Assembly (NCBI GenBank): GCA_020310875.1
Contig: CM035441.1
Coordinates: forward strand, 91,525,995-91,589,994
Origin: Ceratopteris richardii
Taxonomy: Eukaryota > Streptophyta > Polypodiopsida > Polypodiales > Pteridaceae
Length of the DNA: 64,000 bases
Direction: 5' to 3'
The notes beneath the pieces were generated by a model that made no database searches, was not told where the DNA came from, and worked only from the letters and a program-made list of their open reading frames with translations. The position numbers and the translations under genes were made by a program. This document shows positions 10,555-19,786 of this stretch, one piece after another (the first letter of the stretch is position 1; each line of letters begins with the position of its first letter).

Positions 10555-12596
10555 ATGGGTTTTCGGGCTACAATCAAGTAGCCATTGCACCAGAAGATCA
10601 GCATAAAACGGCTTTTGCCACAGAGTGGGGTATATTCGCTTTTAGGGTAATGCCATTCGGGCTGACCAATGCTCCCGCAACCTTCCAAAGGCTGATGTGC
10701 CATGTATTTAAGGAGTTCCTGAGGAAGAACTTAGAAGTCTATGTTGATGATCTTTGTGCTCATTCCAACATCAGGCAGACCCATATACCCGAACTCAGAC
10801 AGATCTTTGATAAATGCAGAGAATATCAAGTCTGCCTGAACCCAGAAAAGTGTGTTTTCATGGTCAGGCAAGGCAAGATTCTAGGACACATAGTGTCCAA
10901 GAACGGCATATCCACTGATGAAGAGAAAGTGAGAGCCATAGCAGAACTACCTAGGCCAAGGAATGTCAAAGAAGTTCAAGCTTTCATGGGGCATTGTGGT
11001 TACTACCGCCGATTCATTCACATGTATGCTGTCATTGCAAAACCCATGTACGAACTTTTGACAAATTTTGAGTGGACTAATGAGTGTGAGAACTCCTTCA
11101 ATGAGCTGAAGAAGCGATTGTGTTCTGCACCAATCTTGACCACACCAGATTGGAGCAAACCATTCCATGTTCATGTGGATGCCTCCAATTATGCTATTGG
11201 ATGCGTACTTGCACAACCTACGGGTGAAGGGAACATGGATCTCCCTATTTCCTATGCTAGTAGACAACTAAATGCAGCTGAGCGGAATTATACCACCACT
11301 GAGAGAGAAGGACTAGGCATGGTGTATGCGGTTAAAAAGTTTAGACATTATTTGATTGCAAATAAGTTTAAGTTTTTTACTAATCATCAAGCATTGCTAT
11401 ACATGGTAAACAAACCATGCAACACCGGAAGGTTAGTAAGATGGTTTCTCTTACTAATGGAGTATGACTTTGAGGTTGTGGTGAGGAAAGGTAGGACTCA
11501 TTTGAGAGCAGACCATCTCTCTAGGCTCACATCCGGAGAGGCCCCACAAGGAGTGTCAGATGACTTACCGGATGCATACTTGTTCAATTTGGAAGTGGTG
11601 CCCCAATGGGCCAAGCCCTTAGTGCCAATACTTACATATGGACCTAATCATCCAATAGTAAACACACAGGATAGGGAGGTAGTCAGAGCTCAAAAGTACC
11701 ACATCATGGTTGGAAGTATGTACAAGCACACGGATCAAGGAATCTTGGCTTGTTGTGTAGAAGAGGACGAGTACGCTAAGTGGTTGCAATTAGCACATGA
11801 AGGTGCATTAGAGCAACACTACTCAAAACAACGAACCCTACAGACCCTGAGGAGACTAGGAGTGCATTGGCCGACTATGGAAGCTGATGTCCAGAAGTTG
11901 TGCAAGGAATGCCCAATCTGCTGCACTAAACCACCTGTGGAGCATGCCACTCTTTATCAAGTGTCCATAGTGCCGGATTGGAGTCAACCCCTAGTATCCT
12001 TCTTGAGGACGAAAACATTCCCTCAAGATATGACTCTGGCCAGACAAAGAAGTTTGGAACAAGAAGCCTTGGATTACACCATCATTGGTGATAATTTATA
12101 CAGAAGGGGTAAGGATGGTTACCTGAGACTATGTGTCCATGAAGGTGAATACCTAAAGATCTTGGAAACAGCTCACCAGGGTGTAGCAGGAGGACATTTT
12201 GGTCCAGATAGGGTGATCAAAGCAATTCTATTTGCAGGATTTTGGTGGCCCACCCTTCACATGGACGCACATACCTATGTGAAGAGGTGCGAGATTTGTC
12301 AGCGAACCCAGTATCCTATACGCAGAGATGAGATGCCAGTGAAGCCTATGATGGGCGGATGTGCATTCTCTAAGTGGGGAATAGACTTTGTAGGTCCTAT
12401 CCATCCCCCAGCTAAGGGTTCCCATGCTGAGTATATCATCGTTGCCACGGATTATCTAACCAAGTGGGTAGAGGTAAAAGCCACAACGAAGAACGATGCT
12501 CAGACAACTGCTAAATTCTTGTTTGAGAATGTATTCACAAGATACGGGCTACCCATAGAGCTAGTTAGTGATAGAGGCACTCACTTCTTGAATTAA
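10539..12596 (+). pseudogene. Ty3 reverse transcriptase, RNase H and integrase N-terminal part
   Basis: Continues pol in the -1 frame; the first codon of this frame is GTG, not a real start. The RT core has FLDGFSGYNQ, MPFGLTNAPATFQ and the catalytic YVDD (about residue 67 of this part). RNase H covers about 205-330 (VHVDASNYAIGCVLA, TTTEREGLGMVYAVKKFRHYL). Two successive H2C2 zinc-binding modules follow, near 419-461 and 545-587, where one is usual. The integrase core begins with WGIDFVGP (first D) and has SDRGTHF (second D). The frame ends at a TAA at 12594-12596 where a sense codon is expected; the same frame stays open after it, so this is a nonsense mutation. Confidence 0.92.
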
Positions 12597-14567
12597 GTTA
12601 TTGAAAATCTGCTCCAAGAATTCTTGGTAGTGCATAAGAAGTCTGCCCCCTATCATCCCCAAGCAAATGGACAAGCCGAAAGCACCAATAAGATCCTATG
12701 CAATGTATTGACAAAATTAGTGAACAATAAACGCTCTGATTGGGACAAACAGCTACACCATGCTGTTTGGGCATACCGAGTCGCCTACAAAACGGTACTC
12801 CAAGCCACCCCCTTTCAGATGGTATTTGGCCAAAACGCAGTGCTACCGTTGGACTTCTTAATACCTACATTAAAAGTAGCACAAGAGCACGAATGGACGG
12901 GTCATAAACTCTCCTCTAGACTTTTTGACCTTGAACGATTAGGAGAAACAAGACTGAGAGCAGCTGCAGGGATATATGCAGCTAAGAAGAGACAGAAGGC
13001 ATACTTTGATGCCCATGTGAAGGATAAAGGCTTGAAAGCAGGAGATCTAGTTTTAGTTTACACATTGAAACAACATGCAAGAAAGCTAGAAAAGAGAGGC
13101 TACGGACCTATGATCATCAATAGGATCTCCACGAGTGGAGCAGTACAACTAGCCACTTTAGAGGGTGATGTTCTCCCAAACTATATTAGCGGATGCAGAG
13201 TCAAGCTGTATCAGGAACCCCTCACGGAGGAAATGCTAAGTCGACTCAATACTGCTAAGCAACGTAAAGAGGAGAAAAAACGAATTCGAGAAGAAGCACA
13301 GGCAGAGGCCTTAGAGCGTATCAGACGAATGAAGTTGAGGAGACAAGGGAGGGATCAGCCTATGACTGACACTCAAGCTTCTCCAGGCTATCACATGGCC
13401 ATGTGTGAGGCTTCAGGTGAACGTACCCATAAGATAGTGGATCGAAGACCTTTTGTGACCCTAGAAATAGGACAAAGAGACAGCACAACAAGCGTGAGAG
13501 CTTTAATTGATTCAGGAGCAGCCACAAGTGCAGTTCGGCTTTCTTATTGCAAGCAGCTGCAATTGGAGGTAAAACCCCTAGAAGCATATCTGATAGGACT
13601 AGGAGGTGTTGAAACCCCTTGCATGGGAGAAGTGGATCTTCCCCTCTACATACAAGAGGTCCTCATGCCAGCAAAAGTGCTAGTGTGTGAAGACGAGGAT
13701 CTGACCGAACCTCTTGTCTTAGGCCAAGACTGGATCTATGATCACGCAGTCAACCTCAACCTAAGAAGTGGACTTCTTCAGGCTTGGGTAGGCCAAAGCC
13801 GTCTCACGATTGAATTAGAAAATCAAGCACTCAAACCAATAGAACAGGCACCAACTCCTGGTCCCTCCAGGAATCCACATGAAGATAACAATGTTGTTCT
13901 TGTACAAACTTCTATGGTGCAGAGGATTGTCAATCGTACTGAAGGTATGGGAGCCAATAAGGAGTTCCTAACTGATCCAAAGAAGATTCTAAACGAGCAG
14001 ACCGAACATCACGCGACACAAAGGAGGCTGATGATCAAGAGGCAGGAGCGCCAACCCGTACAACATGGAGCATCTCGTGGCGCAAAGCAGATCTGGATAC
14101 GCAAGGATGGAAGACCCACAACTCTAATAGCAGACTCTCAAGGATACAAGAAACGAGCCTCACCATCAAGGAACAAAGTGAAGAATTCCTCTAAGATAAC
14201 CCCTAGGCATACCATTTCTATTTGGGTTCCTAAGCGGTCAATGAAGGCCATCCCTAATGCTAGACAGATATGGGTGCCCAAGGCCTGCTTACAAGCTCAA
14301 ATTACTTCACCTTCAGGCACTAGGATGAAGCAACATTCACAAACACTCGTGGCCAACAACTCAGAAAACGAAACGATACCTACACCACTCACTATCTCCA
14401 CTCCCATCAACCCTAGGATTTTCTGGAAATGGGTACCCAAAAGGTCCCAAATACATCACACTCTCATCCAGAAATCTTCACCTGTCTTTAGCTCTAAGAG
14501 TTACGAATCCGCTATCAAAGTTTGGAGAATTAAACTGTGTATTAAACCCCCTGACCCAATTCTATAA
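12597..14567 (+). CDS. Ty3 integrase C-terminal part with a second aspartic protease-like domain
   Basis: In frame with the preceding segment after the TAA. It begins with the end of the integrase core, including the third catalytic residue in HPQANGQAEST, then a basic C-terminal region. About codon 300 a second retropepsin-like domain appears: ALIDSGAATSAV, a hydrophobic middle, then LVLGQDWI, resembling the flap and second half of retroviral-type proteases. It is unlike the protease near 9027 in detail. The tail (14070-14470) carries four W-[VI]-[PR]-K motifs (IWIRK, IWVPK, IWVPK, KWVPK). It ends at TAA 14565-14567. A protease domain after integrase is unusual; whether it is active is unknown. 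Confidence 0.88.
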   Translation, partial: VIENLLQEFLVVHKKSAPYHPQANGQAESTNKILCNVLTKLVNNKRSDWDKQLHHAVWAYRVAYKTVLQATPFQMVFGQNAVLPLDFLIPTLKVAQEHEWTGHKLSSRLFDLERLGETRLRAAAGIYAAKKRQKAYFDAHVKDKGLKAGDLVLVYTLKQHARKLEKRGYGPMIINRISTSGAVQLATLEGDVLPNYISGCRVKLYQEPLTEEMLSRLNTAKQRKEEKKRIREEAQAEALERIRRMKLRRQGRDQPMTDTQASPGYHMAMCEASGERTHKIVDRRPFVTLEIGQRDSTTSVRALIDSGAATSAVRLSYCKQLQLEVKPLEAYLIGLGGVETPCMGEVDLPLYIQEVLMPAKVLVCEDEDLTEPLVLGQDWIYDHAVNLNLRSGLLQAWVGQSRLTIELENQALKPIEQAPTPGPSRNPHEDNNVVLVQTSMVQRIVNRTEGMGANKEFLTDPKKILNEQTEHHATQRRLMIKRQERQPVQHGASRGAKQIWIRKDGRPTTLIADSQGYKKRASPSRNKVKNSSKITPRHTISIWVPKRSMKAIPNARQIWVPKACLQAQITSPSGTRMKQHSQTLVANNSENETIPTPLTISTPINPRIFWKWVPKRSQIHHTLIQKSSPVFSSKSYESAIKVWRIKLCIKPPDPIL

Positions 14568-14796
14568 ACCCGTCTACTCTATCACAGGAGCATTCTGAGC
14601 CCATTGCGTAACCAAAGTATGCATCTAGGATGACACTGACCTCTAACCACCACTCACACCTATCACAAACACTTCACCACTAACCACTGACCTCCAGATT
14701 GTCATGTTAGTATTGTGAAGGGAACACCATTACGTCTGGTTTCCTATGCAACACTAATGTGCCTTTCTTCTTCCAGCAGATAAGCAACCTCCTCTC
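14568..14796 (+). other. Spacer with candidate splice acceptor before the 3' ORF
   Basis: Non-coding by eye. Just before the ATG at 14797 lies a pyrimidine tract ending in AG (CTTTCTTCTTCCAGCAG, about 14763-14779), a good plant 3' splice-site consensus. Together with the donor at 4740/4741 it would place the next ORF first on a spliced mRNA. Confidence 0.45.
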
Positions 14797-16878
14797 ATGG
14801 CAACCGCGGCAGGCACAAGCTCTCAGGCAGGCTCTGGTGCTCCAATCAATTGGGATGCCATGCCGGTGGAGGCCCCACCAACAGCTCGGCCTGAAGAGTT
14901 CATGAATGTGCGGAGAATTCCTATCCCAGATCCACCAAATGGCCTAACCGAAAGAGTAAAGGGGCATTCTCACTGGTTCAATGAGATGCCAGGAGATTTA
15001 GGGGACGCGGATCATATCTGGGAGTCCAAGATGGAATGTGGAGGAGTGTGGTGGACCTTCCAGTTCTTCTCACGAGAATTCGAAGCATTGCAAAATGCAG
15101 CTCCACTTCAAGATATCTGGCAAAAAGCAAGATTACAAACTTATTTCAGTACAGCTCTGCCTAAACCCGATTTCCTCAGGTGCTACTATCTAATTGCCAC
15201 GCTGAAGCCGACAGGGGATAAAGATCATTCAAGCACATTCTGGGTGCCCTCCTTGTCAAATCTGGAGGAAATGAGGAAGTTCGAATTGAATGTTACTTTA
15301 ATCAGGGAAGCACTTCAGATGTATGGCACGCATGTACCTTCTGACCGCGACCCCTTGATACCTGAGTCAATGAAAAGCAACACAATCAAGAAGCTAAAAG
15401 AAATGTGCGCCCTCACCCCCAACATCGCCATACCTTTGCGAATGTGCCTCCAACACTTCGCATTCCCAGCTCAGGACCGTTTCACCCAACCTCACAAGAA
15501 AATATGGTATGGGCTATATCTAGCAGAGACTGGAAGCTTGCCCATCAAGATGCCTGTATGGATCTTGGACCAAGTGTATGAGGCAGGCAAGCGAGGAGTG
15601 AGGAAGCCCACTTTACATGGCTGTTGTGCACTTACAAGAATCATCTATAGATGTCTTGCATATGATGTGCCGGTTGCCAGAGCCCTAAAATATGCACAAT
15701 TGGAGCTGTTCAAAGGGCGGAAGTCAGGGAGCCAGCCGGCAAAACGAATGCGTGGATCGCTTTCCCAGGTAATGATCCCTCAAGAAGCCACGACCGAGGC
15801 TTCTCCCCGACCAGAAGCTCAGGTCGCTCCTTTCACAATCCATCTTCAAGGAGTTCAAGCTGGGGAGGTGGTACAACCCGCTCCATCCGCCCCTCCACTA
15901 CCTACCGATGCAGAGTTTGCATCCATGGCCACCTTCACAGAGGATCCAAACTTTGATTTTGAAAGATTCCTGCAGACAGTCCCCCTATCAGACAGTGAAG
16001 ATTCCCCTGACGATGTTGATCCGGGAGCATCAGTCCAAAGAGAACAGCCACGGGGCGAGACAAGCAGAGTACATGGGGAAGAAGTGGCACAACATCCTCA
16101 TGACCCAAACACACAAGTTCAAGAAGGTGCGCAAAGAAATGAACCAGAAGGCAGTGAAGAGGAGGCCCCTGCCTATACGGCACAACTCAAACGGCTATAC
16201 AAGACAATCAAGCAGGTGCAGAGAAGACATAAGATGACAGAAGAGGCGAATAGAGCTCTAGTGAACCAAATGCTTCAAAATGAGAATGTCGACTCACATT
16301 TTGTGGAATCATTGAATCTATTGGCAGAGACATGTGGGATCGGGGAAGCATTGAGGACAATGTTCTATCAGGAAAACCCTACCTATGATCAACGAAGGAT
16401 TGATACACGGCCACGACGAGGGAAAATGATTCAAATGGAAGTCTCTACTGCTTTGCCTACTACAATTTCAGAGGATGTTCACATGATGAGCGCAAGTCCC
16501 ACTGACGAACAAGATGTAATTACACAGGTACCATCTCCACCGCCACCTCCCATTCAACCCTCAGAACCCTTTTCCACTAGTCTTTCGGAACAACCGATAT
16601 CCACCCATCATGAAACCATTGTACACACCTCTGTTTTGACATCCTTCCCATTACCCACATCCCTCACTTCCACCCAAATTTTTGAACCTCACACCGGTCA
16701 TCCTGCCACCGATCAAACCATAATAGGTCACCCTTCCTATCTCCCTGCCCTTGGACAACCACTTGCCACTAGCCAGACCTCTTCCCATCCTTTTCCATTC
16801 ACCCACACCCAAACCCTCTCCACCACCTCCCTAGTAACTGCCTCACACTCAACCCAAGTCACACAACCCTCATTCTAG
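14797..16878 (+). CDS. Post-pol ORF, first segment, function unknown
   Basis: 693 codons from an ATG just after a splice-acceptor-like tract. Residues 1-310 look like a folded domain (WWTFQFFSREF, PVWILDQVYEAG, HGCCALTRIIYRCL) of a kind faintly reminiscent of plant-transposon proteins encoded near Athila-like elements; that similarity is impression only. Residues 310-480 are acidic and proline-rich, 465-530 may form a short helical segment, and 545-693 are a Pro/Thr/Ser-rich low-complexity tail. No signal peptide, transmembrane segment or furin-like site is visible, so nothing supports an envelope protein. The TAG at 16876-16878 is the only stop before the frame continues for 727 more codons. 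Confidence 0.8.
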   Translation: MATAAGTSSQAGSGAPINWDAMPVEAPPTARPEEFMNVRRIPIPDPPNGLTERVKGHSHWFNEMPGDLGDADHIWESKMECGGVWWTFQFFSREFEALQNAAPLQDIWQKARLQTYFSTALPKPDFLRCYYLIATLKPTGDKDHSSTFWVPSLSNLEEMRKFELNVTLIREALQMYGTHVPSDRDPLIPESMKSNTIKKLKEMCALTPNIAIPLRMCLQHFAFPAQDRFTQPHKKIWYGLYLAETGSLPIKMPVWILDQVYEAGKRGVRKPTLHGCCALTRIIYRCLAYDVPVARALKYAQLELFKGRKSGSQPAKRMRGSLSQVMIPQEATTEASPRPEAQVAPFTIHLQGVQAGEVVQPAPSAPPLPTDAEFASMATFTEDPNFDFERFLQTVPLSDSEDSPDDVDPGASVQREQPRGETSRVHGEEVAQHPHDPNTQVQEGAQRNEPEGSEEEAPAYTAQLKRLYKTIKQVQRRHKMTEEANRALVNQMLQNENVDSHFVESLNLLAETCGIGEALRTMFYQENPTYDQRRIDTRPRRGKMIQMEVSTALPTTISEDVHMMSASPTDEQDVITQVPSPPPPPIQPSEPFSTSLSEQPISTHHETIVHTSVLTSFPLPTSLTSTQIFEPHTGHPATDQTIIGHPSYLPALGQPLATSQTSSHPFPFTHTQTLSTTSLVTASHSTQVTQPSF

Positions 16879-19059
16879 ACAAACCTTGTAAATATACTCC
16901 AACAGGTGGATAATTATAATAAAAAGTCCCTTTCCCAACCCCACTCCCCCACATTCACTGCCACCACTATCACACCACCCACCATTCCTGTATTCACGGT
17001 GCACGAATCACACACTCTCACGTCCGATCCCATGGACATCTCACCATCCACAGGATCACCCACCACCAGTGCTATTCCAACATCACCACGTGTCATTTCA
17101 CTCACGTCGCCATTTCCAAACACTGTAGGCACAACATCCACTTTTCCCTTTCCCATCTCCCGACCCCTTGCATCTTCCACCTTTACCCTTGCACCCACCT
17201 CATTTAGTCATGCACTCAACACCATGCTCGAAGCTGCTGCCCAACTTAAACAGGAATACAAGTTATTAGAAGAGAACAATAAAGAGCTCTGTACTTTGTC
17301 ATCCCACCTCGAGGCACGTGTCACTGCCTTGGAGTTGTCTAATACGGAGTTACAGCAGGAGGTGACTAACCTCCAACACTATCAGGTGGAGCTCGAGTCC
17401 ACACATACAGAGAAGAGTAGGGCAACGGAAGAACAACTTAGAGATCAGCTAGCCCGTAACGCTACACTACAACGAAACATGGCTCTACTTCGACGCCATT
17501 TAGCGGCTGCCCAAGAAGAAAACAAAAGACTACAGCAACAAAATCAAGACAACCTCGAAGCAGCTATGGAAAATACTCCAGGGGCACCCATCGACCCTGC
17601 TAAATTCCAAGCCATCCCCTCAGAAAACATACAACAAATATTGGAAGCTTATGCCAATCTCTTGGAAGCACATGATCAGCTTGCTGACCAAGTCAAAGAT
17701 CTACAGAAAGCACAAGTGCCTACACAACACCAACAGCAACCTAAAGAGATGGCCAACGCTGCAACCTCATCGGAGCCGGAATTATCAGTAACCAATGAAG
17801 TACTTGAGCTACGGCAACAGGTTGCAGAACTAAAAATTAAGTTGTTACAGTATGAACGACCTCCCTCTCCACCTGATCAAACCATAGAAGAAGAAACAGT
17901 AGTCATTCCAGTGGAGGAGACATTTGAAGATAATTATGAGCCTCAACCCCTTCCAGGAGGCAGAATTACGGAGGAAGGCCAGGATACATATGAGGAACCC
18001 CCGTCAGCATGGATGAAGCAGGTAGAGGAGATGGGTCACACTCACGAAGAGCATGTTGCAACTCAGATGCTAGCCATGAAATCCATAGAGGAGACCATAC
18101 TCAAATCTGAATATTTCTCGAACTTGGCCCCTAGGCGGCTGATAACTAGCTCAGAGTTACAATACAAACCTTATTTTGTATTGTTGGCAGACTACAATGC
18201 TGAGATCAAACGCATAACCAACAAGTACCCCTCTTTCGCAACACAATTCGAACCCGAGGACATCCCAGAGGCAGCCAAAAAAGGGGCCATATTCCAGCCC
18301 ATATGGAGGCAAAAGTTACTGGAGACCTATCCGGAAATGTTACGAACATGGGATCATGCTCCCATGCATCTGAAATATAACCCATGCTTTGGTCCAGTAC
18401 AAAGAAGAAGATCATGGAAAGCATTCGCCATCAAGGTTCAGAACAACGCAAATTGTAAAGAATGGCTCAATTACCCCGCAATCGCACCCCCAACCGGCAC
18501 ACCTACAGTATCATACATGATAGCCACCATCAAGCATTGGATGCCACGCCTCCACCCCATGCCGGATGTCGCCGCTCAAATGATGCTCAAAATTTTGGAC
18601 ATGATGCAAGTGGTCCTGAAGACCTTTCGAAATGTACGTAACATTCAGCCTTCAATTCCGGGCTTCATCAATGGTAATTATGATTTGCTATATGACATGA
18701 GCACGACCCCGAGCATTCGAGTAGCTTACGCATGGCATGCACGAATAAGGTATCTCCCTGCCTGCTACAAGCAAACCTTTGATGATATGTTCACCACGGG
18801 GTTTTGGGAGTCACACTCAGAAGTGTTCGCACCACGCCCAACCCACCTGCTACATCTATTCGCGTGTGAACAAACCATGCACTCAGAGCTCTACACAACG
18901 CCACAACCGGACATACCGGGTGCAGTCAATTGGGAGACCCTCCAGAGAGACTTGGTCCGGGGACTACGCATCAAGGAACAAGAAGTGGCAACCGACCTCC
19001 TGCAGAAGTACATTGATCAAACATTGGAGCAGAGGTCTGTCAGAGGCGACAGACGCTAG
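16879..19059 (+). CDS. Post-pol ORF, second segment with coiled coil, function unknown
   Basis: Stays in the frame of the preceding ORF past the TAG; the first GTG is at 16906 and there is no early ATG, so independent initiation looks unlikely. The Pro/Thr/Ser-rich stretch continues to about 17200, followed by a long heptad-like coiled coil (about 17215-17560, rich in LEENNKEL and AQEENKRLQQQ type sequence), a second Glu/Gln-rich helical part, and a C-terminal globular-looking domain (about 18090-19050) with many aromatic residues and no match I recognise. The stop lies at the purine tract. Possible routes to expression are stop readthrough, splicing with the AG of TAG as acceptor, or none if the TAG is a mutation. 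Confidence 0.75.
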   Translation, partial: TNLVNILQQVDNYNKKSLSQPHSPTFTATTITPPTIPVFTVHESHTLTSDPMDISPSTGSPTTSAIPTSPRVISLTSPFPNTVGTTSTFPFPISRPLASSTFTLAPTSFSHALNTMLEAAAQLKQEYKLLEENNKELCTLSSHLEARVTALELSNTELQQEVTNLQHYQVELESTHTEKSRATEEQLRDQLARNATLQRNMALLRRHLAAAQEENKRLQQQNQDNLEAAMENTPGAPIDPAKFQAIPSENIQQILEAYANLLEAHDQLADQVKDLQKAQVPTQHQQQPKEMANAATSSEPELSVTNEVLELRQQVAELKIKLLQYERPPSPPDQTIEEETVVIPVEETFEDNYEPQPLPGGRITEEGQDTYEEPPSAWMKQVEEMGHTHEEHVATQMLAMKSIEETILKSEYFSNLAPRRLITSSELQYKPYFVLLADYNAEIKRITNKYPSFATQFEPEDIPEAAKKGAIFQPIWRQKLLETYPEMLRTWDHAPMHLKYNPCFGPVQRRRSWKAFAIKVQNNANCKEWLNYPAIAPPTGTPTVSYMIATIKHWMPRLHPMPDVAAQMMLKILDMMQVVLKTFRNVRNIQPSIPGFINGNYDLLYDMSTTPSIRVAYAWHARIRYLPACYKQTFDDMFTTGFWESHSEVFAPRPTHLLHLFACEQTMHSELYTTPQPDIPGAVNWETLQRDLVRGLRIKEQEVATDLLQKYIDQTLEQRSVRGDRR

Positions 19060-19070
19060 GGGGGGGAGAG
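19058..19070 (+). other. Polypurine tract of the Ty3 element
   Basis: AGGGGGGGGAGAG directly before the 3' LTR; the stop codon of the last ORF overlaps its first bases. It primes plus-strand DNA synthesis. Confidence 0.92.
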
Positions 19071-19650
19071 TGTTGACAGCACACGGGAAGAAGCAAGTAC
19101 GGACACACATGCAGATCTAGCACTAAGGCAACCCTTCATTTTTTTTCAAAACCCTTACATCATTTTAAAGTGATTCTCATCACTAAAAACCCTTGTAAAT
19201 ATCATTTCACCTTTTTGTAGCTCCATTTTGTACAAGCCGAGGAGTCCTCGAGCTTGGGGAGCCTTAGGAGTAGTTGCCTGCCAATTTTCATAATTTTTAG
19301 ATCTCTTTTGAGCCCTCAAATAAGCCCTGGAACCTAATTTTTAACTAGGCCGGACACTAGGTCTGGACAGGGCCAAAGCTAGTCAAAAACTATAAATAGA
19401 GCTAGAGAGCTCATTTTTGGGGAGAGCTTCTTATAGTTTGAGCTTGTATGAGAACTTGGTTGCAATAGAAGTGATTCCATTGTCTTACCCTCTTTGTTCT
19501 TGCCTTGTGTGCGCGTGTGTGTGTATGTGTGTGCATGTTAGTGTGCTTCTCACTCACACATTTGTGCCTTCACTTGCTCGAGGTCTTCATACCATCCTCA
19601 TGTCTTCCCGGATTGACATTAAAGGAGGTGCTACTCATCACTGAGCTACA
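19071..19650 (+). repeat. 3' LTR of the Ty3 element
   Basis: 580 bases, same length as the 5' LTR. The three differences seen are A to G in CCTTAGAAG, G to T in TGCCGTGTG and C to A in CACTGCGC. It is followed at once by the target duplication TTAAA at 19651-19655. Confidence 0.97.
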
Positions 19651-19655
19651 TTAAA

Positions 19656-19772
19656 TGTGGTATGTTCATGTTTTGTCAATATTGGAAGATTGCTAGATTC
19701 TATGTTGTATGTGCTAGACATATGGAACCTTGGACCTGTGGTATTACTAATGGGCCTACTAAATTTCCAACA
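19656..19772 (+). repeat. Remainder of the interrupted 5' LTR of the LARD-like element
   Basis: Continues the second tandem unit broken at 3803 and ends TTTCCAACA, the same end as the 3' LTR at 24351. With 3072-3803 it makes the truncated 5' LTR. Confidence 0.9.
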
Positions 19773-19774
19773 TT

Positions 19775-19786
19775 TGGTATCAGAGC
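19775..19786 (+). other. Primer binding site, initiator tRNA-Met
   Basis: TGGTATCAGAGC two bases after the LTR end is the standard complement of the plant initiator tRNA-Met 3' end and marks the inner border of the older element. Confidence 0.9.

Larger units (their letters stand above)
3804..19650 (+). mobile_element. 15.85-kb Ty3-type LTR retrotransposon with extra 3' coding region
   Basis: Complete element: two 580-base LTRs starting TGTTGACAGC and ending CTACA, target duplication TTAAA at 3799-3803 and 19651-19655, a primer site matching plant tRNA-Asp, and a purine tract just before the 3' LTR. The order gag, protease, reverse transcriptase, RNase H, integrase is Ty3/gypsy. A tRNA-Asp primer and coding capacity after pol are known from the Athila group, but the reverse transcriptase wording is not typical Athila, so I do not name a lineage. 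By eye the LTRs differ at three positions, so insertion was recent; pol nevertheless carries a frameshift and a nonsense codon. Confidence 0.97.

Noticed and set aside
14797-19059. Post-pol ORF as a retroviral-type envelope protein
   Set aside because: No signal peptide, transmembrane segment or cleavage site is visible; the coiled coil alone is not enough.
19775-19786. tRNA gene suggested by TGGTATCAGAGC-type sequences (also near 25916, 46792, 47182, 54524, 62701)
   Set aside because: These are primer binding sites complementary to the tRNA 3' end; no cloverleaf surrounds them.
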